A stretch of DNA of 64,000 nt from Pseudodesulfovibrio sp. S3 (GCF_004025585.1 NZ_QTZO01000005.1:248001-312000); one strand, 5' to 3'; numbered from the stretch's first letter, positions 52,046 through 60,598 are shown. The notes: generated by a model not told the origin, from the letters alone. Numbers and translations are program-made.

Positions 52046-52082
52046 TATTATCTTTCAAAAATTAAGTCAAACGTTCGTTTAA
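52046..52082 (-). promoter_or_regulatory. Efflux operon promoter with TetR operator candidate
   Basis: On the minus strand TTGACT (52070-52065), a 17-nt spacer and TAAATT form a plausible promoter. The -35 box is overlapped by the inverted repeat AAACG-TT-CGTTT (52069-52080), a form common for TetR-family operators. Confidence 0.6.
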
Positions 52083-52182
52083 TACATGGGTCCGGTGTGT
52101 TTGATCTTCATATTTGTTTGATAATATGAGGATTTTTTTGATTCGAATCTTTCGAGTGCGCTATGGTGCCGTTGGAAAAAAG

Positions 52183-52213
52183 TAAAAAAGGGGCAGGCGG
52201 TTGCGCCTGCCCC
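52183..52213 (-). terminator. Rho-independent terminator of the potABCD operon
   Basis: A perfect 10-bp stem GGGGCAGGCG/CGCCTGCCCC with a 4-nt loop, followed on the minus strand by TTTTTTACTTTTTT. It lies 31 nt after the potD stop. Confidence 0.92.
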
Positions 52214-52244
52214 TGTGTTTGTGAGGGATGCCGGACAGGAGCCG

Positions 52245-53279
52245 CTAGTTGGAGGCTCCCTTCAGCTTGATCCAGTAATCCTCGTAGATTTTCATGGCTT
52301 CACCGATGTCATCCTGGAATTCGCCGCGTGCGGCAACGTCCTCGGCGGGATAGACGATGGGATTGGAGCGGACGTCTTCCGGGATGATTTCCATGGCCTT
52401 GGCATTGGGGGTGGAGTAGCCCATCTCGGTGCTGATGGTAGCGGCAACTTCCGGGCGGAGCAGGTAATTGAGGAAGGCGTGGGCCTCGTCGAGGTTCTTT
52501 GCGCCCTTGGGAATGCACAGGGAATCCATCCAGAGACTGAAGCCCTCGGCGGGGTAAACGTACACGATCTCGGAGTTTTCCTGGTTGGCGATGTAGGCCT
52601 CTCCATTCCAGACCACGCCGACCGTGACTTCGCCGGACAGCAGGGCCTGTTTGGGGGAATCCGAGTCGAAAACGCGGACGCTGGGCATCAGCTTCTGCAG
52701 TTTTCGGTATGCCTCTTCGAGGTGTGCCGGGTCGGTCTCATTGAGGGAGTATCCCAGGGACTTGAGCGCCAGAGTGAACGCTTCCCGGGGTTCGTTGGGC
52801 AGGAGCAGTCTGCCGTTCAGTTCCGGTTTCCAGAGGTCGTTGATGGAGCTGACTGCATCGGCGTCGATGATGGCGGTGTTCACGGCAATGGCAGTGGAAC
52901 CCCACATGTAGGGAACGGAAAAGGTGTTGTCCGGGTCAAAGGGCTGGTCCACGAAGTCGGGTGCCAGGTTGGCAAAATTGGTCAGCTTGGTTTTGTCCAG
53001 GGGCAGGAGCATGTCCTGGCGGCGCATGAGGCCCACGTAGTCGGAGGAGGGCACGATGAGGTCGTATCCTTCGCCGGCCAGTTTGATCTTGGCGTACATG
53101 GCCTCGTTGCTGTCGTAGGTGGAGATGTTGACCGTGATCCCGGTCTCTTTGGTGAAATTCTCCACCACCTCGTCCGGGATGTATTCGGACCAGATGTAGA
53201 GGTAGAGTTCGCCGCTTCCCGCAAAGGACGGAACGCTGCACAAGAGGACAAGGGCCATTGCGAGCAGTGTTTTTTTCAT
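52245..53279 (-). CDS. potD: Spermidine/putrescine-binding protein
   Basis: A 344-residue periplasmic receptor for polyamines with a signal peptide (FAG-SG, about residue 20). The start of the mature chain, LYLYIWSEYIPDEVVENFTKETGITVN, and SSDYVGLMRRQDMLLPLD are typical of PotD/PotF. The ATG at 53279 has GGAG upstream and overlaps the potC stop (ATGA); longer open sequence upstream belongs to another frame of potC. It is last in the operon. Confidence 0.95.
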   Translation of the reverse strand: MKKTLLAMALVLLCSVPSFAGSGELYLYIWSEYIPDEVVENFTKETGITVNISTYDSNEAMYAKIKLAGEGYDLIVPSSDYVGLMRRQDMLLPLDKTKLTNFANLAPDFVDQPFDPDNTFSVPYMWGSTAIAVNTAIIDADAVSSINDLWKPELNGRLLLPNEPREAFTLALKSLGYSLNETDPAHLEEAYRKLQKLMPSVRVFDSDSPKQALLSGEVTVGVVWNGEAYIANQENSEIVYVYPAEGFSLWMDSLCIPKGAKNLDEAHAFLNYLLRPEVAATISTEMGYSTPNAKAMEIIPEDVRSNPIVYPAEDVAARGEFQDDIGEAMKIYEDYWIKLKGASN

Positions 53280-54043
53280 GATTTCTCCTTGAGCAACCGC
53301 CTGGACAGGAGGACGGCGGTCACGGTTATGATGATCATCAACACGCTGAGCGCGTTGACATCCGGCTTGATGCCGAGTCGGACCATGGAATAAATCCGCA
53401 GGGGCAGAACCTCGTAGGTCGGCCCTGTGGTGAAAAAACTGACGATGACGTCGTCCAGGGAAAGGGTGAAGCTGAGCAGCCAGCCCGCGATGAGGCCGGG
53501 GGCGGCCATGGGCAGGACTATGCGCCTGAAGACCTGGTACTCGGCGGCCCCGAGGTCGCGGGCAGCCTCGACCACGGACGGATCGAATCCTTTGAACCGG
53601 GAATAGACCGTGGCGGCCACGAACGGGACGCACAGGGTGACGTGGCCCATGAGCAGCGTCCAGAACCCCAGGGTCAGCCCGGCGCCCAGGAAGAGCACCA
53701 GCAGGGATATGCCTATGACGATGTCCGGGGACATCATCATGACGAACAGGGAGCCGAAGACTGCCCGGCGGCCTTTGAAGCGGTATTGGTGCAGCATGAA
53801 GGCGGCCAGGGTGCCTATGACGCAGGCCAGGGTGGCCGAGACCACGGCGATGGTCATGGACCTGAACGCTGCATCGAGCAAGGTCGAGTTGTTCAGTAGC
53901 TTGCCGTACCATTGGAGGGTGAATCCCTTCCACGCCAGGGAATATTTGGACGCGTTGAAGGAGTACACCCCGATGACCACGAGCGGGAGGTAGAGGAAGA
54001 CGTAGACCAGTCCGGCATAGGCCGCTTTGATCAGTTTGCTCAT
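53276..54043 (-). CDS. potC: Spermidine/putrescine ABC permease
   Basis: A 255-residue inner-membrane subunit with six helices. The EAA loop that contacts the ATPase reads EAARDLGAAEYQVFRRIVLPMAAPGL. The sequence YVFLYLPLVVIGVYSFN is typical of PotC. It overlaps potB and potD by ATGA junctions, so the four genes are translationally coupled. Confidence 0.95.
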   Translation of the reverse strand: MSKLIKAAYAGLVYVFLYLPLVVIGVYSFNASKYSLAWKGFTLQWYGKLLNNSTLLDAAFRSMTIAVVSATLACVIGTLAAFMLHQYRFKGRRAVFGSLFVMMMSPDIVIGISLLVLFLGAGLTLGFWTLLMGHVTLCVPFVAATVYSRFKGFDPSVVEAARDLGAAEYQVFRRIVLPMAAPGLIAGWLLSFTLSLDDVIVSFFTTGPTYEVLPLRIYSMVRLGIKPDVNALSVLMIIITVTAVLLSRRLLKEKS

Positions 54044-54894
54044 ATCCTGACCTTCCTTCCCACCTGACGGATGCTTTTGAAATACAGGACGAGCATGAGC
54101 CCCATGATCAGGGTCATGGCGATGCTGGCCGCAGCCCCTTCAGGCAGGTCGCGGGAAATCAGGAACTGATCCCGGATGTAGTTTCCGAGCAGCATGGTGC
54201 GCGCTCCGCCGAGGATGTCCGGGATGTAGAACATGCCCAGCGCCGGCAGGAAAACCAGCATGCAGCCGGAGACGATGCCGGGCATGGTCAGGGGGACGGT
54301 GACCTTCCGGAACGAGGCCCAGCGGCTGGCGCCGAGATCCCGGGAAGCTTCGAGGAGCCGCTGGTCGAGTTTCTCGATGGCCGCATACAGGGGCAGGATC
54401 ATGAACGGCAACAGGGTGTAGATAAGCCCGATGAAGACTGCCGTCTGGGAATACATGAGCTTCAGCGGAACGTCGATGATCCCGAGAAACAGGAGTACCT
54501 TGTTCACGATGCCGTCAGCCTTGAGCACGGCCACCAGCGCGTAGGTTCTGATGAGCGTGTTGGTCCAGAAGGGGATCATGACCAGCAGAAGCATGGGCTT
54601 GGCGTATCGCTTGTCCGCACGGGCCACGATGTAGGCGAACGGGTATCCGATGATCAGGCAGAGCAGGGTGGCCGTGGTCGCCATTCCCAGGGATTTGAGG
54701 AGCATGGACCCCAGCGCCGGTTCGATGAGTCGGACGTAGTTGTCCAGGGTAAAGACCGGCTCGATGAGGTCAACGGGGTGACGCCGCAGGAAGCTCACTC
54801 CCATGAGCATGAGCGCAGGGACCGCCCCGAAAAGGGCCATCCAGCCGAGCACCCCGCTGAGGACCAGGCGTTGGAAGAGGTTGTTATCCTTCAT
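54040..54894 (-). CDS. potB: Spermidine/putrescine ABC permease
   Basis: A 284-residue membrane subunit with six helices. The EAA loop EASRDLGASRWASFRKVTVPLTMPG is intact. The ATG at 54894 lies 10 nt inside the end of potA. It pairs with PotC to form the transmembrane channel. Confidence 0.95.
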   Translation of the reverse strand: MKDNNLFQRLVLSGVLGWMALFGAVPALMLMGVSFLRRHPVDLIEPVFTLDNYVRLIEPALGSMLLKSLGMATTATLLCLIIGYPFAYIVARADKRYAKPMLLLVMIPFWTNTLIRTYALVAVLKADGIVNKVLLFLGIIDVPLKLMYSQTAVFIGLIYTLLPFMILPLYAAIEKLDQRLLEASRDLGASRWASFRKVTVPLTMPGIVSGCMLVFLPALGMFYIPDILGGARTMLLGNYIRDQFLISRDLPEGAAASIAMTLIMGLMLVLYFKSIRQVGRKVRI

Positions 54895-56002
54895 GGGGCA
54901 GAATTACCTCCCATCCCTCGAACCATCCGACGGCCACGCGGTCGCCGGGGTGGAAGTACAGGGTCTCGCTGTCCTCGTCGAAAAATTCCGACACCAGAAT
55001 GCGTTTGCCGTCATCCAGGGTGATGTCCACGTCATAGGTCGCGCCCTTGTAGTAGGTGCGGTCGACCTTGCCCTTGAGGAGCGCCTTGGCGAATTTGTCT
55101 GCCAGATCCGGGGAATCCTCAATGTCCTGCATGACTTCCATCCGAAAATCCTCTGGACGCAGCAGTACGTGAACCGGGTCGCCGGGCTGAAAGTCCCGTT
55201 TGGATTTGACGAGAACTTCCACTCCTTCCACTTGGGCCACGTAATTGTGCTCTTCCCGGCTGATGATGGAGCCATCCAGGACATTGATCTCTCCGACGAA
55301 TCGGGCGACATAGAGGTTGGCCGGGTCTTCGTAGACCTCTCGCGGCGTGCCGACCTGTTCGATGCGCCCGTCGTTCATGACCACCACGCGGTCGGACATG
55401 GTAAAGGCCTCTTCCTGGTCATGGGTCACGAGAATGAAGGTGATGCCGAGGGTGCGCTGGAGCTCCTTGAGTTCCTTCTGCATCTGTTTGCGCAGCCGGT
55501 AGTCCAGGGCGGAGAGCGGTTCGTCCAGGAGCAGGACGCGCGGTTTGTTGACGATGGCCCGAGCAATGGCCACGCGCTGTTGCTGGCCGCCGGAGAGTTC
55601 CCTTGGCATGCGGTTCATCATCGTTTCCAGACGGACGAGCTTGAGCGCCTCTTTAACGGTCTTCGCTATTTTGGGTTCGGACATTCCCGCTATGCGAAGC
55701 CCGAAAGCCACGTTGTCGAAGACGTTCATGTGCGGGAACAGGGCGTAGCTCTGGAAGACGGTGTTCACTGCCCTGGATTCGGGGGGAACCCCTGCCACTG
55801 ACTGCCCGTCGATATAAACCTCGCCGCCGTCGCACGTCTCGAAGCCGCCCAGCATGCGCAGGATGGTGGTCTTGCCGCAACCGGACGGACCGAGCAGGGT
55901 CAGGAATTCGCCGTCCTCTATGGAGAGCGTGAAATCTTCGATGGCGATCTCCCCATCAAAGGATTTCATGGCGTTGGCGATCTGTATGACAGGCTGTTTC
56001 AT
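54884..56002 (-). CDS. potA: Spermidine/putrescine ABC ATPase
   Basis: A 372-residue ATPase. Walker A GPSGCGKTT, signature LSGGQQQR and Walker B VLLLDEPLSALD are followed by a C-terminal TOBE regulatory domain from about residue 240. ATG 56002 (MKQPVIQI) has GAGG six bases upstream and is preferred over an in-frame start four codons earlier. It is the first gene of potABCD. Confidence 0.96.
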   Translation of the reverse strand: MKQPVIQIANAMKSFDGEIAIEDFTLSIEDGEFLTLLGPSGCGKTTILRMLGGFETCDGGEVYIDGQSVAGVPPESRAVNTVFQSYALFPHMNVFDNVAFGLRIAGMSEPKIAKTVKEALKLVRLETMMNRMPRELSGGQQQRVAIARAIVNKPRVLLLDEPLSALDYRLRKQMQKELKELQRTLGITFILVTHDQEEAFTMSDRVVVMNDGRIEQVGTPREVYEDPANLYVARFVGEINVLDGSIISREEHNYVAQVEGVEVLVKSKRDFQPGDPVHVLLRPEDFRMEVMQDIEDSPDLADKFAKALLKGKVDRTYYKGATYDVDITLDDGKRILVSEFFDEDSETLYFHPGDRVAVGWFEGWEVILPHEG

Positions 56003-56089
56003 GATAAACCTCAAGGAATTCGGGCTGTGTACGGGGTCAGCTTCGGTAGTGCGAAGATTGAAGGACAGCCTCGCCGATGGCGGCGGGAG

Positions 56090-56383
56090 TCACGCAACAG
56101 CGACGTCGTCTTGTTTTTCTGGGACAATGTGTCCGTTGATCAGGGGGTGGGCCGAAGGGGCAGCCACCGGGCCAGTACGCATCATGCGCCGTCTTTTGGG
56201 CGCATCGGCATCGGTCTCGATTATGGCGGAGTCCGGCAGAGAGAACGGGGAATTGTTTTTGCCCTCGAGCCGGGTGGATTCTAACCGTTTATTGCCCCTT
56301 AAGACAAGAGGGATGTCGACAATGGCCGCAGCCGGGATAGGCCGGACCTTGGGGTTCCCCTGTGTGCCGAGGAGAATACCCAT
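56090..56383 (-). CDS. Hypothetical protein upstream of potA
   Basis: A 97-residue ORF with no recognised domain. Third codon positions are moderately GC-rich, as in neighbouring genes, which argues weakly for coding. A GGTGGGG stretch lies about 7 nt before the ATG. It is Pro/Ala-rich with a basic KRRRMMR stretch. It starts 34 nt after the terminator of the SET gene and ends 87 nt before potA, so it would be a separate unit or a leader of the pot operon. Confidence 0.4.
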   Translation of the reverse strand: MGILLGTQGNPKVRPIPAAAIVDIPLVLRGNKRLESTRLEGKNNSPFSLPDSAIIETDADAPKRRRMMRTGPVAAPSAHPLINGHIVPEKQDDVAVA

Positions 56384-56416
56384 GAGTTAGCCCCACCCCC
56401 ATTTGGGCGGAACATG

Positions 56417-56449
56417 AAAAAAGGGTGGTGAGAACCGTTCCCGCCACCC
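56417..56449 (-). terminator. Rho-independent terminator of the GNAT-SET operon
   Basis: GGGTGGTGAGAAC and GTTCCCGCCACCC form a 13-bp stem with one mismatch and a one-base loop. On the minus strand it is followed by TTTTTTC. Confidence 0.9.
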
Positions 56450-56477
56450 GATACCCGTTTGGGGCTGCCCCTGAGTT

Positions 56478-57131
56478 CTAACCATTGAACCCGTGGGAGG
56501 AAGGCTGGGTGATGTCCGGCGGGACCAGGGAAGCCGGCAGCGGCTTTCGATGGTATCGCAGTTCCAGCACCGAAGTATAGGGTTCTTCATCGCACAGGTA
56601 GGCCCTGAGATTTTTCTTCACTTCCGCATCCATGTGTTTCATGAGCGGTTGGGAAACGTCGGGTATTTTTTTCAGTGCCGAAATGATCAGTTCGTCCCAG
56701 CGGGCGTGATATTTTTCAAGGTCGTCCGGACGCAGGCTTTTTCTGCACTGCGTGCAGCCGCAGGCCAGGGGGATGACCCTGTCCAGGTTGAATAGACCGT
56801 ATTCTTCAGAGATTTCCTGACCCTTCCAAATGTCGCGGATGGCTATTGCGAATCCGTATCCCGTGGCCATGGTGTTGCAGTCGCACCGATGATTGACATA
56901 CTTGGCGTTGTCCCAGCTCACTATATGCACGCCGTTTTCATCAGAAAACGAATCCTTGCCTGTCATGGCGTCTTCAGGCTGTCCGGGTTTTTCGGACCTC
57001 TTGCCGGCGAGTTCCGATTCGAGTCGGTCTCTTACATACATTATGGTACCACGGGGTATGTCCGAGGTTGCAAAGACGCCATAGCCCATGCTCGGGTTGA
57101 CGAATCGAACCTCGGTATTGGGATGAATCAT
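56478..57131 (-). CDS. SET-domain protein (putative protein lysine methyltransferase)
   Basis: A 217-residue cytoplasmic protein. SET landmarks are in order: GYGVFATSDIPRGTI (17-30), NHRCDCNT (80-87, the SAM-binding NHxCxPN box with Pro replaced), EISEEYG (106-112, the catalytic tyrosine region) and a post-SET-like CGCTQC (124-129) that could bind zinc with nearby cysteines. A helical C-terminal extension follows. SET enzymes transfer methyl from SAM to protein lysines; bacterial targets are mostly unknown. It follows an acidic small protein by 53 nt and ends in a strong terminator, so it is last of the GNAT-acidic-SET unit. Confidence 0.85.
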   Translation of the reverse strand: MIHPNTEVRFVNPSMGYGVFATSDIPRGTIMYVRDRLESELAGKRSEKPGQPEDAMTGKDSFSDENGVHIVSWDNAKYVNHRCDCNTMATGYGFAIAIRDIWKGQEISEEYGLFNLDRVIPLACGCTQCRKSLRPDDLEKYHARWDELIISALKKIPDVSQPLMKHMDAEVKKNLRAYLCDEEPYTSVLELRYHRKPLPASLVPPDITQPSSHGFNG

Positions 57132-57184
57132 GGAATACTGCTCCTCGGTGTGCCTGCTGCGGGATTTGATGGCACTGCTTTTGG

Positions 57185-57457
57185 CTACCAGTCGTCGTCG
57201 GCGTCGTAGTCTATTTCGTCTTCAAGGGTGTAATATCGCACCTTGATCCGTAACTCATCTTCGTCTTCCAGGACAACGCCTTCCGCCGTAACCCATCTTT
57301 CGATGTGCCCAGCCAGGATTTCTCCGTTGTCGTCTGGTTCGACAATAAATTCCTCTTCACCGTCCACGAGAAGAATAATACCTGAAACGGAGTCTTCATC
57401 ACAGTCCAAGGGGAGTATCTGTCCGAACAGGGTATCCTCGTAAACATCCGTAGCCAT
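57185..57457 (-). CDS. Small highly acidic protein of unknown function
   Basis: A 90-residue protein with many Asp and Glu residues, ending DEIDYDADDDW. The pattern of alternating hydrophobic strands (GIILLVDGEEEFIVEPDD) suggests a small beta-barrel. GGAGGG precedes the ATG. It lies 14 nt after the GNAT gene and 53 nt before the SET gene. It could be a substrate or partner of the two modifying enzymes, by position only. Confidence 0.7.
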   Translation of the reverse strand: MATDVYEDTLFGQILPLDCDEDSVSGIILLVDGEEEFIVEPDDNGEILAGHIERWVTAEGVVLEDEDELRIKVRYYTLEDEIDYDADDDW

Positions 57458-57471
57458 GGTCCCTCCACCAC

Positions 57472-58035
57472 TTATTGAAAGTTCTTGTCAGAGTCTTCGT
57501 TGTCAATGTTCAGATGATAAACCACGCCGCCTTCCAGGGGGATGAACTGCTTGCAGAATCGTTGTTGCTGCGAGAAGTCGTTGGCTTCGTAGAAAGATCG
57601 GGCATTTTCAAATGCCCGATCTTCACCGGTTTCAAGAAATATCTGCTTTCCGTTCTGTTCTTCCACGCGTCGAACCATTTCGGCCACCAATGCCGAGCCT
57701 ATGCCCAATCGTCTGAATTCCGGGTCCACGGTGATGCCGTACAATTCAAACATGTCAGGCCAATGCCCGATGGGACCGAAGCAGAGGAATCCGATGATCC
57801 TGTCAAGCTCTCCCTCATTGACCTTGGCCAGAAGAAACGTCTGCATTTCCTCGCCGTTCCCATACGCGCTGTCCCAGGCCATGTCCTCGGCGGACATCAT
57901 GGCATCGGAGGAAAACAATCCGCTTGCAGCGGCCATGTTCAGGATGGGTTCCACATCTTTGGGAGTGATTCCCGAGGAAATGCGAACTTCCCGCATCTCT
58001 TCGGGCAGTTCGTCTTCTCTGATTGTCGTGTCCAT
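57472..58035 (-). CDS. GNAT-family N-acetyltransferase
   Basis: A 187-residue acetyltransferase. The acetyl-CoA-binding motif A is ELYGITVDPEFRRLGIGSALV, followed by the C-terminal pattern ARSFYEANDFSQQQRF. The first 60 residues are acidic with no recognised domain. ATG 58035 was chosen; the upstream open sequence reads into the neighbouring gene. The ribosome site is weak (GAGAAA). The substrate cannot be inferred; the SET enzyme downstream in the same unit hints at protein modification. Confidence 0.85.
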   Translation of the reverse strand: MDTTIREDELPEEMREVRISSGITPKDVEPILNMAAASGLFSSDAMMSAEDMAWDSAYGNGEEMQTFLLAKVNEGELDRIIGFLCFGPIGHWPDMFELYGITVDPEFRRLGIGSALVAEMVRRVEEQNGKQIFLETGEDRAFENARSFYEANDFSQQQRFCKQFIPLEGGVVYHLNIDNEDSDKNFQ

Positions 58036-58079
58036 TGGTTTTCTCAAGTGTTGTCTGAAGTGTTCGAACCGATATTCGG

Positions 58080-58520
58080 TCAGGCGCTGTGACGCATCAA
58101 GGGGGTGTGCAGAGAGCACAGGCTCGGTCCGGTTGTGCCGTGGGTTCCAAGGCATGACCTGTATACCGTGCCTGCGCCGTGCCGACCGGCGGCAATGACC
58201 GCCGGTTGAGAAATCATGGAATAGTTCTGTGAGGTTGCATCTCCGATTATCTCGATGCTCTCCACGTTGATGGCTTCGATGCCCAAACTGTTTGTGGCTA
58301 TGCCGATGACTTCGCAGGTCTTGCCTTCAAACTGGGGATCATTGACCCCGAGCAGAAGGTAGTCGGAGGAACCGTCCTTCAAGACCAGGCCGAAATCTGT
58401 GTTCACCACCACTCCCCACACCGTGACAGGACTGCCGTCAGTCATTTCCGCGTGAGCAGGCAACGTCAGAATTGCGCAGAGAAGTGCGCCTATGAATACG
58501 TGGAACAGTCTTGTGTGCAT
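58080..58520 (-). CDS. Exported small protein, OB-fold-like
   Basis: A 146-residue protein with a clean signal peptide (PAHA-EM, about residue 23). The mature start PVTVWGVVVNTDFGLVLKDGSSDYLLLGVND followed by GKTCEVIGIA resembles the small OB-fold domains of exported NirD/YgiW-like or DUF5666-type proteins. One Cys lies in the fold and one in the Ser/Thr/Gly-rich tail. ATG 58520 has AAGGA seven bases upstream. It lies 10 nt after the next gene's stop, so the two are co-transcribed. Confidence 0.65.
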   Translation of the reverse strand: MHTRLFHVFIGALLCAILTLPAHAEMTDGSPVTVWGVVVNTDFGLVLKDGSSDYLLLGVNDPQFEGKTCEVIGIATNSLGIEAINVESIEIIGDATSQNYSMISQPAVIAAGRHGAGTVYRSCLGTHGTTGPSLCSLHTPLMRHSA

Positions 58521-58530
58521 GGTTTTTTCC

Positions 58531-58800
58531 TTAGATGGTGTTTTCGATCGGAGTGAAACTTTCGACAATCATGGATTCCACTCCTTCCTTGGTGCGTATC
58601 ACGCCGGTGAATACCGCTTCGGCCCGTGAAAGGGAGAGCAGGTTCGGGAGGTTCTCGAAATTTTCGACGCGAATCTCCCGCTCGTCTTTGCAGGCGATCA
58701 GCACTTCCGTCACCCGAAACTGTTCATCCCACTGCTGTGGGAGAACCATTCCCCTGATGGTTTCCGTGGTGTTTTTCTGCTGATCTTGTTTGTGTGGCAT
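58531..58800 (-). CDS. Small protein of unknown function
   Basis: An 89-residue cytoplasmic protein. The body alternates short strands (IRGMVLPQQWDEQFRVTEV, AEAVFTGVIRTKEG, ESMIVESFTP) like a small beta-barrel or OB-fold, comparable to its downstream neighbour without the signal peptide. ATG 58800 has GAAGAG four bases upstream; the frame continues upstream but without a site. No known domain is recognised. Confidence 0.6.
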   Translation of the reverse strand: MPHKQDQQKNTTETIRGMVLPQQWDEQFRVTEVLIACKDEREIRVENFENLPNLLSLSRAEAVFTGVIRTKEGVESMIVESFTPIENTI

Positions 58801-59061
58801 GTGCTCTTCAATCCTGATTTTCAAGCAATCCCTAAAGCATAGAGTGTGCCACACGATTAACTGTTTAATATAATGGTGTATTTCCCGTAACACCCTCGGG
58901 CATTATGGGAATTTTGAGTTCCTGTTTTTGAAAATGTGCAGGGAATCGGTCATGGAATGGCGGCGACTGTGTGGGGAAGAGGTGTGGGCCTGAGTAGCTT
59001 TTGTCCGTGTTATTAGGTAGTTACACAGACATAGGAACTTTCGATTCCGTTTTTCGTGCGT

Positions 59062-60468
59062 TTAGGAACCAGTGATTCCTGTTTTTTTGAAATCTTTTTT
59101 GTTCAGGGTGTGCCGGGTCATGAGTTTGTTGAGTTGTCGGGTCGTCACTCCGGCTCTCAGTGCAGCGTCCTTGATTACGCCGCCGCATTGATCGAGGAGG
59201 CTGGAAAGGTACTGTTTTTCAAATTTATCTATGGTGATCTGGCGGGCTTCCTTGAGGGGGAGGCTGGTTTTCACCGGCCAGGTGACGACTTCTCCCTGGG
59301 TATCGAGCAGGTCCGGGGGGAAACTCTCCGGCAGGAGGATATCGCCTGTTTCAAGGATGCAGGCGCGTTCGATGACATTTTCAAGTTCCCTGACGTTTCC
59401 CGGCCACTCGTACTCCATGAGTGTGTCCAGAACCTGCGGGTGAATGCCCTTGACCTCCGTGTTCAGCAGTCCGTTGAATTGCTGGATGAAGTATTCGGAA
59501 AGCCTGGGAATGTCCTCTCTCCTGTCCCGGAGCGGAGGGATGCGGATGGGGAAGACGTTGAGGCGATAGAACAGGTCGCGTCGGAACTTGCCCTTTTCGC
59601 ACAGTTCCCCCATGTCTTCGTTGGTGGCGGCAATGATGCGCACGTCCACCGGGGTGTCGTTCTCGCCGCCCACCCGCTGTAGCATCCGTTCCTGAATGAC
59701 ATTGAGCAGTTTGACCTGGACCGATTGGCTCACTGTGCCGATTTCATCCAGGAAGATCGTGCCGCCGTGGGCCAGTTCAAATTTGCCGAGCTTGCGTCGG
59801 ACCGCGCCCGTGAAGGCGCCTTTTTCGTGTCCGAACAGCTCGCTTTCCACCAGAGTGTCGGGGATGGCCCCGCAATGCACGCTGATGAAAGGCATGTTCT
59901 TGCGGTTGCTGTGGGCATGGATGAGTTTGGCGATGAGGCTTTTGCCGGTGCCGGTTTCGCCCGTCAGGAGGACGGTGGACCGGGTGCCTGCCACTTGCCG
60001 GGTTTTCACGAACACATCCCGCATGTTCTTGCTTCGGGTGTCCACGTAATCGAGGAAATCCTCGCTCCAGAACTGACCGCGCAGGTAGTCGAGTTCGGAT
60101 TGCAGGACGTCGGACTCGCGGACCTTGTCCACGATCAGCCCCAGTTCCGCCTTTTCGATGGGGTGGGTCAGGTAGTCGAAGGCTCCGGCCTTGACGGCGT
60201 CCACTGCATATCTGGTCTGCTCCTCGTCGGCCATGACCACGATGGCTGCGGACGGAAAGCGCGCCCACAGGCCGTTCAAGGCCTTGGTGATGGTGGTGTC
60301 CCTGCCCAGCAGGGATTCCACGTCGACGAACAGGGTGTCCACATCCCTGTCCCCGGACCTGGTGGCGTCGGAAGCGGTTTCCGTCAGGATTTCGGTGTCC
60401 TGATCCAGCAGATCACCGATCTCTTGGGACCGGCTTCCTTCGCGAGTGATGACGAGCATTTTTCTCAT
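59062..60468 (-). CDS. Sigma54-dependent NtrC-family activator with degenerate receiver
   Basis: A 468-residue regulator. The AAA+ domain is complete: Walker A GETGTGKS (170-177), GAFTGA (217-222) for sigma54 contact, Walker B GGTIFLDEIG, and arginine-finger region FRRDLFYRLNV. A Fis-type helix-turn-helix ends the protein (IKDAALRAGVTTRQLNKLM). The N-terminal 120 residues fold like a receiver. D49 may match the phosphoacceptor, but the acidic pair is absent (MLVITRE), the Thr is Ala (VVMADE), and the Lys is His (YLTHP). Phosphorylation control is therefore doubtful. No kinase adjoins it. Its targets may include the glycogen gene upstream. Confidence 0.93.
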   Translation of the reverse strand: MRKMLVITREGSRSQEIGDLLDQDTEILTETASDATRSGDRDVDTLFVDVESLLGRDTTITKALNGLWARFPSAAIVVMADEEQTRYAVDAVKAGAFDYLTHPIEKAELGLIVDKVRESDVLQSELDYLRGQFWSEDFLDYVDTRSKNMRDVFVKTRQVAGTRSTVLLTGETGTGKSLIAKLIHAHSNRKNMPFISVHCGAIPDTLVESELFGHEKGAFTGAVRRKLGKFELAHGGTIFLDEIGTVSQSVQVKLLNVIQERMLQRVGGENDTPVDVRIIAATNEDMGELCEKGKFRRDLFYRLNVFPIRIPPLRDRREDIPRLSEYFIQQFNGLLNTEVKGIHPQVLDTLMEYEWPGNVRELENVIERACILETGDILLPESFPPDLLDTQGEVVTWPVKTSLPLKEARQITIDKFEKQYLSSLLDQCGGVIKDAALRAGVTTRQLNKLMTRHTLNKKDFKKTGITGS

Positions 60469-60478
60469 GGCCGCGTGT

Positions 60479-60517
60479 GTCTCCAGCCACCTCTTACTGC
60501 GATGCAGTCATGGAGAC
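60479..60517 (-). promoter_or_regulatory. Leader hairpin of the sigma54-activator gene
   Basis: GTCTCCA and TGGAGAC pair around a second arm ACTGC/GCAGT, ending 11 nt before the ATG of the activator on the minus strand. The GGAG in the 3' arm is the best ribosome-site candidate, so the hairpin could mask it. Confidence 0.45.
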
Positions 60518-60598
60518 AATGCAAATTTTTCTGAAGGCGGGAGCATGGTTCCGGGAAGGCCTTCGAAGTATGCCCATACCCTGGATTGGCATTCGGGA

